From assembly GCA_947448735.1 (NCBI GenBank), contig CANFOS010000004.1, forward strand, positions 124,001 to 188,000: DNA of 64,000 nucleotides, read 5' to 3'. The notes below the pieces were generated by a model. The model ran no database searches and was not told the DNA's origin. It saw nothing but the letters and a program-made list of their open reading frames with translations. Each line of letters begins with the position of its first letter. The stretch's first letter is position 1. Positions 44,232 through 52,693 of the stretch are shown here, piece after piece. The position numbers and the translations under genes are program-made. This DNA comes from Comamonadaceae bacterium (lineage in GTDB: Bacteria; Pseudomonadota; Gammaproteobacteria; Burkholderiales; Burkholderiaceae_C).

Positions 44232-45916
44232 ACTTTTATTTTTTCTGACTGGGGCGTCGATTGAATTCGCTCCACATGCGCCAGCAATGAACGCTTGGCC
44301 ACCGGCCAGATGCGCTGGTCCACATCGTCGTAGGCCAGCGGCACCCAGTCATCCAGCGTGCCATCAGGCAGCGCTTGCATCACACCAATGATTTTGGCTT
44401 CGCGTTTCAGGCGATGCGCCTTCAGTTGTGCGATCGCAGTTTTGGCCTGGCCAATCACATAGCCGTGGGCGGGCAGGATGAAGTCGATCGCGTTTTCATC
44501 GCAGGCCTGGCTCAGCAAGTCCAGAGAATCCAGGTAGGCGTTCATGTTGCCATCTGGCGGATTGATGACCGTGGTGCTGCCGTTCAGAATATGGTCGCCA
44601 CTGAACAGCAGGCCGTCTTCCAGCAAAACCAGACACAGGTGGTTGGCCGCATGGCCTGGGGTGAATAACACCTTCAAGGTGTGACTATTTTCGCTGCTTT
44701 CAGCTGTCAAATCGGGCTTTTGGCCTTGAGATACGTGGGTGAGAAGCTCATTATTCGATAGCGTCCAGTCTGGTGTGAAGGCGCTGTCTGCACGCGCGGT
44801 GTCGGCCGATGGCAAGCCTGCGATCAGCGGCCGCTTGCCTGCCGCCTCGCACAGCGCTTGCAATGGCCGCGCACCGGGCGAATGGTCGGGGTGTGAGTGG
44901 GTGCACACAATCAGGCGGATGTCGCCGCCAGCGGCCTGATAGAGCCTTTGCAGATGGTCGGCATCGGCCGGACCAGGGTCGATGGCGATATAGCCGGACA
45001 GCGCATCGCCCACCAGATAGCTGTTGGTGCCGGGCCCGGTCATCACGCCGGGGTTGGGGGCGGTCAGCCGCATGAGGTTCTTGAGCAGCTTGACGGGCGT
45101 ATCGCTTTGCCAGTCCAGCGTGTGCACGATCTGCCCGTCCGGGCTGGTCAGTTCCAGCTCACCGAAGGGCGATTCATGCTCCATGTAGCGTGCCGTCTGG
45201 CCTTTCAGAAAGCCGGCGCGCGGACAGGATGTCCACAGCGGCTTTTCACCTTTGCAAGCATTTAAAACGGCGTCCACGCTGGCGTAGTGTTGCAAGCGCT
45301 CCAGCGTGCGAATGGTCGGAAAGATGATGAAAAAGTTGCCTGCTGCGTGCTTGGCAAGCGCATCGCCTGGGCGTATCCATTCGGGCTCGAATTGCTCGGA
45401 CTCGTCAGCCACAGGCTCTTGGCCTTCTGGCATGCGGGCGACCAGAAACGGCACGTCAAAGCGCCGCGGCAGGTCACGGTCGGTGATCCAATGGGCGAGC
45501 ACAAAAACGTCAGCGCCTGCCAAGGTCAAGCCGCGCGCCTGGCACTGCGCGGCAAACGGCGCTTTTCGGTCCAATGCGGCAATGTCGGCGGTGGTGACGT
45601 GGCCTCCATCGGCATGGCGCGCCAGCAGCACGCCAAGTTCTTCAAAGCTTTCCCGAATGGCGGCCACGGCTTGCGTCAGGTGCAGGTCACTTTGGGTCGG
45701 CCTGCGGGTGGATTGGCGGTGTGCCGCACTGTCTGCGGCATCAATGCCGCCGCCTGGAAACACGTAAGCGCCCGGCGCAAAGCTGGCTGTCATGGAACGG
45801 CGCGTCATCAGCACTTCGATGCCGTGCTTGCCATCGCGCAGCAGCAAAACGGTGGCGGCGGGGCGCAGCGCTACGGGTTCTCGCGTAGGCTGGAGCAGTT
45901 GATTTGGTCTTACCAT
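44228..45916 (-). CDS. Nudix hydrolase / metallo-beta-lactamase fusion protein
   Basis: 562-aa two-enzyme fusion. Residues about 18-215 form a Nudix domain of the NUDT19-like kind: PGGGIDAAD with an insert before the helix AAIRESFEELGVLL (REUXEEXGU complete at 88-96). Residues about 275-470 are an MBL-fold hydrolase with zinc motif THSHPDHSPGA (340-345) and FTPGHAANHL, SGDHIL, ILPAHG; the C-terminal 60 residues resemble the winged-helix tail of LACTB2-like proteins. Substrates unknown; a nucleotide or CoA derivative for Nudix and a thioester or RNA for MBL are possible. The MBL part has a short linker (PDLTAESSENS) encoded by repeat-like DNA. Confidence 0.85.
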   Translation of the reverse strand: MVRPNQLLQPTREPVALRPAATVLLLRDGKHGIEVLMTRRSMTASFAPGAYVFPGGGIDAADSAAHRQSTRRPTQSDLHLTQAVAAIRESFEELGVLLARHADGGHVTTADIAALDRKAPFAAQCQARGLTLAGADVFVLAHWITDRDLPRRFDVPFLVARMPEGQEPVADESEQFEPEWIRPGDALAKHAAGNFFIIFPTIRTLERLQHYASVDAVLNACKGEKPLWTSCPRAGFLKGQTARYMEHESPFGELELTSPDGQIVHTLDWQSDTPVKLLKNLMRLTAPNPGVMTGPGTNSYLVGDALSGYIAIDPGPADADHLQRLYQAAGGDIRLIVCTHSHPDHSPGARPLQALCEAAGKRPLIAGLPSADTARADSAFTPDWTLSNNELLTHVSQGQKPDLTAESSENSHTLKVLFTPGHAANHLCLVLLEDGLLFSGDHILNGSTTVINPPDGNMNAYLDSLDLLSQACDENAIDFILPAHGYVIGQAKTAIAQLKAHRLKREAKIIGVMQALPDGTLDDWVPLAYDDVDQRIWPVAKRSLLAHVERIQSTPQSEKIKV

Positions 45917-45942
45917 GCCATCATTTAATCACGGAGACGACC

Positions 45943-46926
45943 ATGTTGATGAAGCGCTTTTCTTTCTGGGCCTGCCTGCTGGGTACGACTGCCGTGTTGT
46001 CGACAACGGCCCTAGCGCAAACAACGCCCGCCTGGCCGGCACGCGGCCCGATCAAATTGGTGGCGGTGTTCCCGCCGGGCGGCTCGGTGGACCAGGTCGC
46101 GCGCATTTTGCAGGTGCCCCTGCAAACCGCCCTGGGCCAAACCGTGATTGTTGAAAACAAGGGCGGCGCATCTGGCTCCATCGGCGCTGCCGCAGTCGCC
46201 GCAGCCCCGGCAGACGGCTACACCTTCGCCGTGGTGTTTGATACCCACGGTGTCAACCCGGCGCTCATTCCCAACATGCCGTTTGACAGCAAAAAAGACT
46301 TGTCGCCCATCGTGCTGGTGGGCACATCACCGATGGTGCTGGCCACCTTTGCGGGCAGTGAGTACAAAACCTTTGCCGATGTGGTGGCTGCCGCCAAGGC
46401 CAAGAAGAACGTCAGCTACGGCAGCATTGGCTCGGGCAGCCTGGGCCATGTGGCCATGACGCTGCTGGGTAAAAACGGCGGCATCGACTGGGCGCACATC
46501 CCGTACAAAGGCGGTGGCCCGCTGATGAACGATGCCGTGGCTGGCCACGTCCCCTTGTCGATTGGCTCGGTGTTTGTGACCAAGCCGCACATTGACAGTG
46601 GCCGCATGCGCCCGCTGGTCGTGACCAGCAGCAAGCGCAGCCCCGACTTGCCCAATGTGCCCACGGTGGCCGAAAGTGGCTACCCCGGTTTTGAAGCCCC
46701 TGCCTGGTGGGCCGTGCTGGCCCCAGCCAAAACCCCGCCTGATATTTTGAAACGCATGAACGACGCGCTGAACACCGTTTTAAAAGCCCCGGACATCGCT
46801 AAAAAGCTTGATGCGCAGGGCATTGATGTGGTCGGTGGCACGCCCGAGGCAGCGCGCGTTTTCATTGACAAGCAAATGGACATCTGGGCCAAGGTGGTCA
46901 AGGACAACAACATCAAGGCGGACTGA
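45943..46926 (+). CDS. Bug/TctC-family periplasmic binding protein
   Basis: 327-aa receptor with a signal peptide ending STTALAQTTPAWP and the Bug core IKLVAVFPPGGSVDQVARILQVPLQTALGQTVIVENKGGASGSIGAAAVAAAPADGYTFAVVFD, IPYKGGGPLMNDAVAGHV and VPTVAESGYPGFEAPAWWAVLAPAKTPPDILKRMNDAL. Ligand unknown. Start ATG 45943 with GGAGACG before it; ATG 45949 also possible. It is divergent from the Nudix-MBL gene and stands alone, an orphan receptor as is usual in Comamonadaceae. Confidence 0.93.
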   Translation: MLMKRFSFWACLLGTTAVLSTTALAQTTPAWPARGPIKLVAVFPPGGSVDQVARILQVPLQTALGQTVIVENKGGASGSIGAAAVAAAPADGYTFAVVFDTHGVNPALIPNMPFDSKKDLSPIVLVGTSPMVLATFAGSEYKTFADVVAAAKAKKNVSYGSIGSGSLGHVAMTLLGKNGGIDWAHIPYKGGGPLMNDAVAGHVPLSIGSVFVTKPHIDSGRMRPLVVTSSKRSPDLPNVPTVAESGYPGFEAPAWWAVLAPAKTPPDILKRMNDALNTVLKAPDIAKKLDAQGIDVVGGTPEAARVFIDKQMDIWAKVVKDNNIKAD

Positions 46927-46940
46927 TGAACCGGCTACCT

Positions 46941-47288
46941 TCAACGCGCTGTCATAGCCTCCAGCTTGGCCAGGCATTCGTCAAGTAAATCGTCTGGTAC
47001 GGCTTCCAGTTTTTTACCAGCTCGAGCGGTCAGGTCAAGCACGCGGCATTGGCTGACCACGACCGCTCCTTGTGTGGCTGTACCGCTTCCCATCAAGGCG
47101 ACAGCCCAGCCAGCGACGCGGTCAAAGTTGCCACCCTGGGTGATGGGCGCTACCAAAGCGCGTCCGCCCTGGTTGAAGTCCTTGTTTGAGAGCACCAACA
47201 CCGGCCGGACGCCTCGTACTTCGCTGCCGATGGTTGGACTCAAAGAGATCATGAAAACGTCTCCTTGAAGTGCGCCTTTCGCGCGCAT
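46941..47288 (-). CDS. ChpB/MazF-family mRNA interferase toxin
   Basis: 115-aa toxin close to E. coli ChpB: LQGDVFMISLSPTIGSEVRGVRPVLVLSNKDFNQGGRALVAPITQGGNFDRVAGWAVAL and VVVSQCRVLDLTARAGKKLEAVPDDLLDECLAKLEAM. MazF-fold toxins cut single-stranded mRNA at short sites. The ATG at 47288 overlaps the antitoxin stop by one base (TGATG). A strong AAGGAGA lies inside the gene before an internal ATG, but starting there would remove the GDVF strand of the fold. Confidence 0.9.
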   Translation of the reverse strand: MRAKGALQGDVFMISLSPTIGSEVRGVRPVLVLSNKDFNQGGRALVAPITQGGNFDRVAGWAVALMGSGTATQGAVVVSQCRVLDLTARAGKKLEAVPDDLLDECLAKLEAMTAR

Positions 47289-47548
47289 CAAAAAGCCTCG
47301 TTACCCATGGGGGCCATATGTTCCCAAGCCACCAGGTCGTCTGGCATCGGCGCTTTCAGGTTGCACTGGGCATTGAGTTCAGCGGCGGAATACTTGCGCT
47401 TGCTCACTTTAGGCGTGAGCAATATCGAGCCATTCGGTGTTGTGCGCAAGGTCATCAGTTGCCCGGCGGCAAGGCCCAAGTCACGCATCAACGATGGTGG
47501 GAGCGTCAAGCCTGTAGAGTTGCCAAGTTTGCGAAGTTGAAGTTCCAT
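47288..47548 (-). CDS. ChpS/MazE-family antitoxin
   Basis: 86-aa AbrB-fold antitoxin: MELQLRKLGNSTGLTLPPSLMRDLGLAAGQLMTL (DNA-binding swapped hairpin) and a flexible C-terminal tail with KRKYSAAELNAQCNLKAP and GNEAF, as in ChpS. It should neutralise the toxin and repress the pair's promoter, in the AT-rich sequence just upstream (47549-47620). Confidence 0.9.
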   Translation of the reverse strand: MELQLRKLGNSTGLTLPPSLMRDLGLAAGQLMTLRTTPNGSILLTPKVSKRKYSAAELNAQCNLKAPMPDDLVAWEHMAPMGNEAF

Positions 47549-47775
47549 AAAGTCGAGTTTGAAATGTTGTCAACAGCTTGAACGTAAAAAACAATTGTCA
47601 AACATTGTATGACTTGGGCTCCGAAGATGTTGAGCGTCGCTTTTGAAGCTCCCAAAAATGAGCCCACCATTGGGTCCGCAGAAAGCGCTGCTTGAATGCC
47701 CTTTGTCGTGGCAGCACTGACTTCAACAGCGCACCTGTCGCTAGCTGTAACGCAGGCATCATTTCATTGCCATCT
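47549..47775. other. gap beside the toxin-antitoxin pair, no gene recognised
   Basis: 227 bp. The part next to chpS has CAATTGTCAAACATTGTATG, AT-rich and promoter-like. The rest codes for no recognisable protein; the minus-strand track ORF at 47598 overlaps the CMD gene and has no family features. It could be the scar of a past insertion. Confidence 0.4.
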
Positions 47776-48321
47776 TCACACCTCTGGCGACACCCCCATC
47801 GCCACCAAAAACCGGGCCACCATGTTGTAGGTGGCAATGGCTGCGGTCAGCTCGACGATTTGCGTCGTGTCGAAATGCTGCTTGAGCTGCGCGAACACGT
47901 CGTCTGTGACTTTGACATCCAGCGTCATTTGTGCAGCGTACTGAACCACGATGCTTTCAACAGCACCCAGCGCTTGATGTGATGCGGCCAAACGCGCATC
48001 TGCCTTGCAAATTTGCTGCAAGGCATCGAGTTCAGCCTGGGTGCCGCCAGCCTTTAAAAAATCGGGTGCGTGGTGGTGGTATTCGTACGCTGCGCCTGTC
48101 AGCAGCGCAACGGTGCAGATGCCGAGCTCGCGCAGCTTCCAGCTGGTGGGCAGGTCGGTGCGCACGGCTTTGAGGTACACGTTCCAGCCGCGTGCCAGCG
48201 GTTCGCTCCAGAGCAGGGCTTTGTCGAGGTTGATCAGTTCGCCGCCGCGGCGTTTCAAAATGGCTTGCACCAGGTCGTCGGGTTGGGGCTTGGCGGTGGG
48301 GGTCCAGTCAGGGATGCGCAT
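47776..48321 (-). CDS. carboxymuconolactone-decarboxylase-family protein
   Basis: 181-aa all-helical CMD/AhpD-fold protein: core LRELGICTVALLTGAAYEYHHHAPDFLKAGGTQAELDAL. The AhpD-type CxxC is absent (one Cys only, in GICTV), so it is not a thiol peroxidase-reductase of the usual sort; it belongs to the group annotated as CMD family with unknown reaction. The EYHHH run is the conserved acidic/histidine element. Single gene between chpSB and dapF, divergent from dapF. Confidence 0.82.
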   Translation of the reverse strand: MRIPDWTPTAKPQPDDLVQAILKRRGGELINLDKALLWSEPLARGWNVYLKAVRTDLPTSWKLRELGICTVALLTGAAYEYHHHAPDFLKAGGTQAELDALQQICKADARLAASHQALGAVESIVVQYAAQMTLDVKVTDDVFAQLKQHFDTTQIVELTAAIATYNMVARFLVAMGVSPEV

Positions 48322-48373
48322 GGCTTGTCTTCATAAAGTGATTAAAACCATAGCGTAGCGCGATAATCCGGCC

Positions 48374-49255
48374 ATGAAAGTGAAATTCACAAAAATGCAG
48401 GGCGCGGGCAACGACTTTGTGGTGCTCGACGAGACACGAGGCCTGCTGGGTTTGACGTCTGCGCAGTACCGGTTTTTGGCCGACCGTCATCTCGGTGTGG
48501 GTGCTGACCAGATTTTGTCGGTGCGGCCTGCGCCAACGCCTGCGGTCGATTTTGCGTACGTCATTCACAATGCCGATGGTGGTGAAGTAGAGCATTGCGG
48601 CAACGGCGCGCGCTGCTTTGTGCGCTTTGCGCGTGAGCAGGGCTTGACCGACAAGTCGACGCTGCGGGTGCAAACCATGAACCGCGTTTTGACTCTGACC
48701 CTGCAAAGCGATGGCCGTGTGACAGTCGATATGGGCGCACCGGTATTCGACTTGGCCCAAGTGCCGTTTGATGCGGCGGGACTCACCCCGCAAACCATCC
48801 ATTCCTGGCAGAAATGGCCATTGAATGTGGCTTCAGCGCCCTCAATTCAAGCACCAGAAGCTCCTGTATTCATAGCAGTCTTGTCGATGGGAAACCCGCA
48901 TGCCGTGCTGCTGGTCGACGATGTCGAGACCGCGCCAGTGCGCGAGCTGGGCCCCCTGATTGAAGGCCACGCGCGCTTTGCCAAGCGCGTCAACGCTGGT
49001 TTCATGCAGATCGTCAATCGCCATACCGTCGGCCTGCGCGTCTACGAGCGCGGTGCGGGCGAGACGCTGGCGTGCGGCACCGGGGCTTGCGCGGCGGTGG
49101 TGGCCGGCATTCGCCTTGGGCTGCTGGGCAGCGTGGTCGATGTGCAAACGCGCGGCGGCGTGCTGACGATCGAGTGGTCTGGCAAGCTGGACGGGTCAGT
49201 CATGATGACGGGGCCCGCAACCACCGTTTTTGAGTCCGAGATTGACATTCCATAA
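48374..49255 (+). CDS. dapF: diaminopimelate epimerase
   Basis: 293-aa enzyme interconverting LL- and meso-diaminopimelate for lysine and peptidoglycan. Both catalytic cysteines are present: EHCGNGARC and LACGTGAC, with [12 protein letters not shown] at the N-terminus and [10 protein letters not shown]. The segment [17 protein letters not shown] between the two halves is longer than in E. coli DapF and is encoded by DNA resembling the dispersed repeat (48841-48880). ATG 48374. Confidence 0.95.
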   Translation: MKVKFTKMQGAGNDFVVLDETRGLLGLTSAQYRFLADRHLGVGADQILSVRPAPTPAVDFAYVIHNADGGEVEHCGNGARCFVRFAREQGLTDKSTLRVQTMNRVLTLTLQSDGRVTVDMGAPVFDLAQVPFDAAGLTPQTIHSWQKWPLNVASAPSIQAPEAPVFIAVLSMGNPHAVLLVDDVETAPVRELGPLIEGHARFAKRVNAGFMQIVNRHTVGLRVYERGAGETLACGTGACAAVVAGIRLGLLGSVVDVQTRGGVLTIEWSGKLDGSVMMTGPATTVFESEIDIP

Positions 49256-49261
49256 ATGACG

Positions 49262-49340
49262 CCCCCACGCTTGTCGCCTCGTGTGCCGCGCTGCCCCCCA
49301 ACGGGGCTGACCTTGCTAGGGGCGGCACTTCGCTGCGGTC
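49262..49340. repeat. CCCCCACGC-type dispersed repeat of Comamonadaceae
   Basis: GCCCCCACGCTTGTCGCCTC ... GCTGCCCCCC ... GGGGCGGCAC, a GC-rich partly palindromic element seen in many Comamonadaceae intergenic gaps, here between dapF and DUF484. Part (GTGCCGC / GCGGCAC) can fold back. Confidence 0.55.
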
Positions 49341-49379
49341 GTTATATAGTTTCCCCAGCAAAACCATCACAATCCCACC

Positions 49380-50078
49380 ATGAACCCAACCGACCACAAC
49401 AACCCCATCACGGAAGACGACATCGCCAATTTTCTGGCCAATACGCCGGACTTTTTCGAGCGTCATGCCGAACTGCTTGCCACGGTGCAACTGTCCAGCG
49501 GGCACGGCAGCCGCGCGGTGAGCTTGCAGGAGCGTCAGGCAGAGCTGCTGCGTGACAAGATCAAAATCCTTGAAGCCAGGATGGTCGACATGATTCGCCA
49601 CGGGCAGGAAAACGTGGCCATTGCCGACAAGCTGCAGCGCTGCACGCGCAACCTGCTGCTCACGGCGCATGCAAGGGACTTGCCCGACACCATCGTGCAT
49701 GAGCTCAAGGGCCAGTTTGCTATTCCGCAGGCGGCCATCAAGCTCTGGCGGGTCAACGGCTTGTTCACCGACGAGCCGTTTGCCCACGGTGCGACCAGCG
49801 ATGCGCAGACCTTTGCGTCCTCACTCGGCGCGCCGTATTGCGGCATGAATTCAAGTTTTGAGGCGGCCAACTGGCTGCCTGACCCGGCCATGGCGATGTC
49901 GATCGCCATGATTCCACTGCGTGAGGATGGTGCGCAGGAAGCCTTTGGCATGCTGGTGATGGCCTCGACCGACCCGCAGCGCTTTCATGCTGCGATGGGC
50001 ACCGATTTCCTGGCGCAAATTGGCGACCTGGCCGGCGCGGCTTTGACCCGTTTGTTGCCGCAAGCCACCGCCGCTTAG
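49380..50078 (+). CDS. DUF484 (GAF-like) protein
   Basis: 232-aa protein homologous to E. coli YigA: helical N-terminus (ITEDDIANFLANTPDFFERHAELL), coiled linker (SLQERQAELLRDKIKILEARMVDMIRHGQEN) and GAF-like domain. Function unknown. The order dapF-DUF484-xerC is conserved across many proteobacteria. Its stop is five bases before xerC, so they are one operon. Confidence 0.9.
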   Translation: MNPTDHNNPITEDDIANFLANTPDFFERHAELLATVQLSSGHGSRAVSLQERQAELLRDKIKILEARMVDMIRHGQENVAIADKLQRCTRNLLLTAHARDLPDTIVHELKGQFAIPQAAIKLWRVNGLFTDEPFAHGATSDAQTFASSLGAPYCGMNSSFEAANWLPDPAMAMSIAMIPLREDGAQEAFGMLVMASTDPQRFHAAMGTDFLAQIGDLAGAALTRLLPQATAA

Positions 50079-50083
50079 CCCCC

Positions 50084-51058
50084 ATGGCCGCCCAAGCGCA
50101 GGCAGATCACACCGATCAGGGCCGCGTCTTTGAGTTTGACCCGCTCGCCGTGCGTTATCTGGCGCATGTGCGGGTTGAAAAGCGTCTGGCCCAGCGCACC
50201 GTGGCGCTGTATGCCGCCGACCTGCAAAAACTTCAAACCAGCGCGCTGGCTGCCGGTGTGTCGCTGCAATCGGTACAAAACAACCATATTCGCCGCTGGG
50301 TGGCCCATATGCACAGCGCCGGCCGCACGGCGCGCGGCATCGCGCTGATTCTGTCGGGATGGCGCGGGTTTTACACCTGGCTGGGGCGCGAAGGCCTGGT
50401 GCCCAGCAACCCGGTGCAGGATGTGCGCGCCCCCAAGGTGCCCAAGCCGCTGCCCAAGGCGCTGGGCGTCGAAGAGGCGGTGCAGCTGGCCAGCTTCAGG
50501 GCTGAAGGCAGCCACCCGATCCGGGAGGCGCGTGACCACTGCATCACTGAACTGCTTTACGGTTGCGGCTTGCGGATTGGCGAGCTGGTCGGGCTGGATG
50601 TGCAGGATGGCAAGGATGCCCGCGGCTGGGTTGACCGCCAAAGCGCGCAGGCGCATGTGCTGGGCAAGGGCAGCAAAAAGCGCAGTGTGCCAGTGGGCAG
50701 CAAGGCGTTGGCTGCTCTGGCGGAATGGGTCAGTCAGCGCGCGCAGTGGGCTAAAAGTGACGCCGCCTTGTTCATTAACGAGCGCGGCCTGCGTCTGAGC
50801 CCACAACACATCCGGGTGCGGCTCAAGCAGCGTTCTTTGCAGGCGGGTTTGGCCACGCCGGTGCACCCGCACATGCTGCGCCACTCTTTTGCCAGCCATG
50901 TGCTGCAGTCCAGCGGCGACTTGCGGGCCGTGCAGGAGTTGCTGGGCCACGCCAACATCACCACCACGCAGGTGTATACACGGCTTGATTTTCAGCATCT
51001 GGCCCGTGTTTACGACGCGGCACACCCCAGAGCGACCAGAACCACGCCCGACAAGTAG
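50084..51058 (+). CDS. xerC: tyrosine recombinase XerC
   Basis: 324-aa site-specific recombinase that with XerD resolves chromosome dimers at dif. N-terminal SAM-like core (VRYLAHVRVEKRLAQRTVALYAADLQKLQ) and catalytic domain: Arg in YGCGLRIGELVGLDV, Lys in GKGSKKRSVPVG, HPHMLRHSFASHVLQ (HxxR), LLGHANITTTQVYTRLDF (His and Tyr nucleophile). Length and flanking DUF484 support XerC rather than a mobile-element integrase. Confidence 0.93.
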   Translation: MAAQAQADHTDQGRVFEFDPLAVRYLAHVRVEKRLAQRTVALYAADLQKLQTSALAAGVSLQSVQNNHIRRWVAHMHSAGRTARGIALILSGWRGFYTWLGREGLVPSNPVQDVRAPKVPKPLPKALGVEEAVQLASFRAEGSHPIREARDHCITELLYGCGLRIGELVGLDVQDGKDARGWVDRQSAQAHVLGKGSKKRSVPVGSKALAALAEWVSQRAQWAKSDAALFINERGLRLSPQHIRVRLKQRSLQAGLATPVHPHMLRHSFASHVLQSSGDLRAVQELLGHANITTTQVYTRLDFQHLARVYDAAHPRATRTTPDK

Positions 51059-51162
51059 CGCAGCGCGGCAGTTTGGCAAGAACAGCGTTTAACGACGACT
51101 CGGCACTGGCCTGAATAACTTATCTTTGAGCGGTACCCATTCAGGGTCAGGGTCAGCCTGAC

Positions 51163-51186
51163 AATAAGGCCATGAATAAGGCCATG
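51163..51186. repeat. 12-bp tandem duplication at the rlmI start
   Basis: AATAAGGCCATG occurs twice back to back (51163-51174, 51175-51186), each giving an AAGG followed by an ATG. The second ATG (51184) starts the conserved protein. Confidence 0.85.
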
Positions 51187-52386
51187 AAATCACTGCGTCT
51201 GAAACCCGGAAAAGAAAAATCCCTGCTGCGCCGCCACCCCTGGGTGTTTGACGGCGCCCTGGCGACGGGCGGGGGTGGCGTGGGCTTGGCCGAGGCGGGC
51301 GAGACAGTGCGCATTGAAAGCCATGAGGGCCAGTTTTTGGGCTGGGCGGCTTACAGTCCGCAGTCCAAAATCCGCGCACGGGTCTGGAGCTTTGACGAGG
51401 CACAGCGCATCGACGCCTCGTTTTTTATAGCTGCTTGTGCAAGATCCATAAGGGCTAGAAGCCTTTTTGACATCAAAAGCGATGGCATCAGGCTGATCCA
51501 TGGCGAATCTGACGGCCTGCCTGGTCTGGTGGTGGACAGGTATGGCGACACGCTGGTGGCGCAGTTCTCCAGCTGCGGCTCCGAGCGCTTCAAGGGCGTG
51601 ATTGTGGACGCATTGCTCAAGCAAACCGGCCTGACCAGGCTGTATGAGCGCTCAGACGCGAGTGTTCGCTCACTTGAAGGCCTGCCCGAAGCGACCGGTT
51701 GGCTCGCGGGGTCTGGCAGCACCGACATCATCCTGACGGAACACGACTGGAAGCTCAGCCTGGACGTGGCCAGCGGCCACAAAACCGGGTTTTATCTGGA
51801 CCAGCGGGACAGCCGCCACAAGTTCAGCCAGTACGCCCGCCGCATGGCGTTCAAGCGTGTCTTGAATTGCTACAGCTACACCGGCGGCTTCACGGTGGCA
51901 GCTTTGAGTGGTGGCGCAGCGCACGTCACGTCGATTGACTCGTCCGGCCCGGCGATCGAGCGTGCGGTGGCCAACGTGGCGCTGAACGGTTTTGACGCCA
52001 GCCGCACCACCATGATGGATGCCGATGTCAACGCCGCGTTGCGCCAGTTTTTGAAGGACGGGGTGACGTTTGACGCCATCGTGCTCGACCCGCCCAAATT
52101 TGCCCCCACCGCCTTTCATGCCGAGCGTGCCGCCCGGGCCTACAAAGACATCAACCGCCTGGCCCTGATGCTGCTCGAGCCTGGCGGTGCACTGTTCACC
52201 TATTCATGTTCAGGCGGCATCAGCGCCGATTTGTTTCACAAGATCGTCGCAGGGGCAGGCCTGGATGCGGGTGTGGATGCTTACATCACCGAACGCATGG
52301 GAGGCGCGCCAGACCATCCGATGACGGTGACCTTTCCTGAGGGGGAGTACCTCAAAGGGATGGTTCTGGTCAAAATGCAGGCTTGA
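51184..52386 (+). CDS. rlmI: 23S rRNA m5C methyltransferase, RlmI type
   Basis: 400-aa SAM-dependent methyltransferase for C1962 of 23S rRNA. N-terminal PUA domain (LRLKPGKEKSLLRRHPWVFDGAL, AGETVRIESHEGQFLGWAAYSPQSKIRARVW), linker, ESDGLPGLVVDRYGD, then the Rossmann domain with VLNCYSYTGGFTVAALSGGA and catalytic cysteine region DPPKFAPT ... YSCSGGI. Start ATG 51184 is nearest the family; the duplicated ATG at 51172 would add MNKA. The variable linker FFIAACARSIRARSLFDIKS is encoded by a dispersed-repeat copy. Confidence 0.92.
   Translation: MKSLRLKPGKEKSLLRRHPWVFDGALATGGGGVGLAEAGETVRIESHEGQFLGWAAYSPQSKIRARVWSFDEAQRIDASFFIAACARSIRARSLFDIKSDGIRLIHGESDGLPGLVVDRYGDTLVAQFSSCGSERFKGVIVDALLKQTGLTRLYERSDASVRSLEGLPEATGWLAGSGSTDIILTEHDWKLSLDVASGHKTGFYLDQRDSRHKFSQYARRMAFKRVLNCYSYTGGFTVAALSGGAAHVTSIDSSGPAIERAVANVALNGFDASRTTMMDADVNAALRQFLKDGVTFDAIVLDPPKFAPTAFHAERAARAYKDINRLALMLLEPGGALFTYSCSGGISADLFHKIVAGAGLDAGVDAYITERMGGAPDHPMTVTFPEGEYLKGMVLVKMQA
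51424..51475 (+). repeat. dispersed repeat copy inside rlmI
   Basis: TTTATAGCTGCTTGTGCAAG followed by AGGGCTAGAAGCCTTTTTGA, the full-length form of the window's repeat family, read in frame as protein. Confidence 0.7.
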
Positions 52387-52693
52387 CATTTGACCGCCAA
52401 AGGCCGGAACGACAAAACGCGTCGTGCTCAGGTATCGAATAAGGCTGTAGGCCAATGAATACTTGAGCCATAAGCTATTAAAATAATAGTGATTGCCGAG
52501 TGGTTTTTTCAACATCACAGCGTTGCCATCCAGTCCCACCTGAAAGATGCTGATGCGTGTGGCCACGCGTGCTCGCCGTCTTGCTTTGTGGTGTCTTGCT
52601 GATGGCTGCAAAAAGCGCCCTGAACAAGCTGTTGACAGCGTTTGGACAGGCCAAAGCTGGTAAAACGCCCAAAATGCGACAATAGTCGGTTAC
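52387..52693. other. gap before the RhlE gene: repeat and promoter region
   Basis: 307 bp without a gene. It holds a dispersed repeat copy at about 52437-52492 (GGCTGTAGGCCAATGAATAC ... CTATTAAAATAATAG) and, near its end, a TTGACA at 52632 and GACAAT at 52678-52683, ten bases before the next ATG. Long leader regions are common for cold-inducible helicase genes, but none can be shown here. Confidence 0.5.

Noticed and set aside
50084-51058. Phage or integron integrase
   Set aside because: Tyrosine-recombinase motifs present, but length and the dapF-DUF484 neighbours identify XerC.
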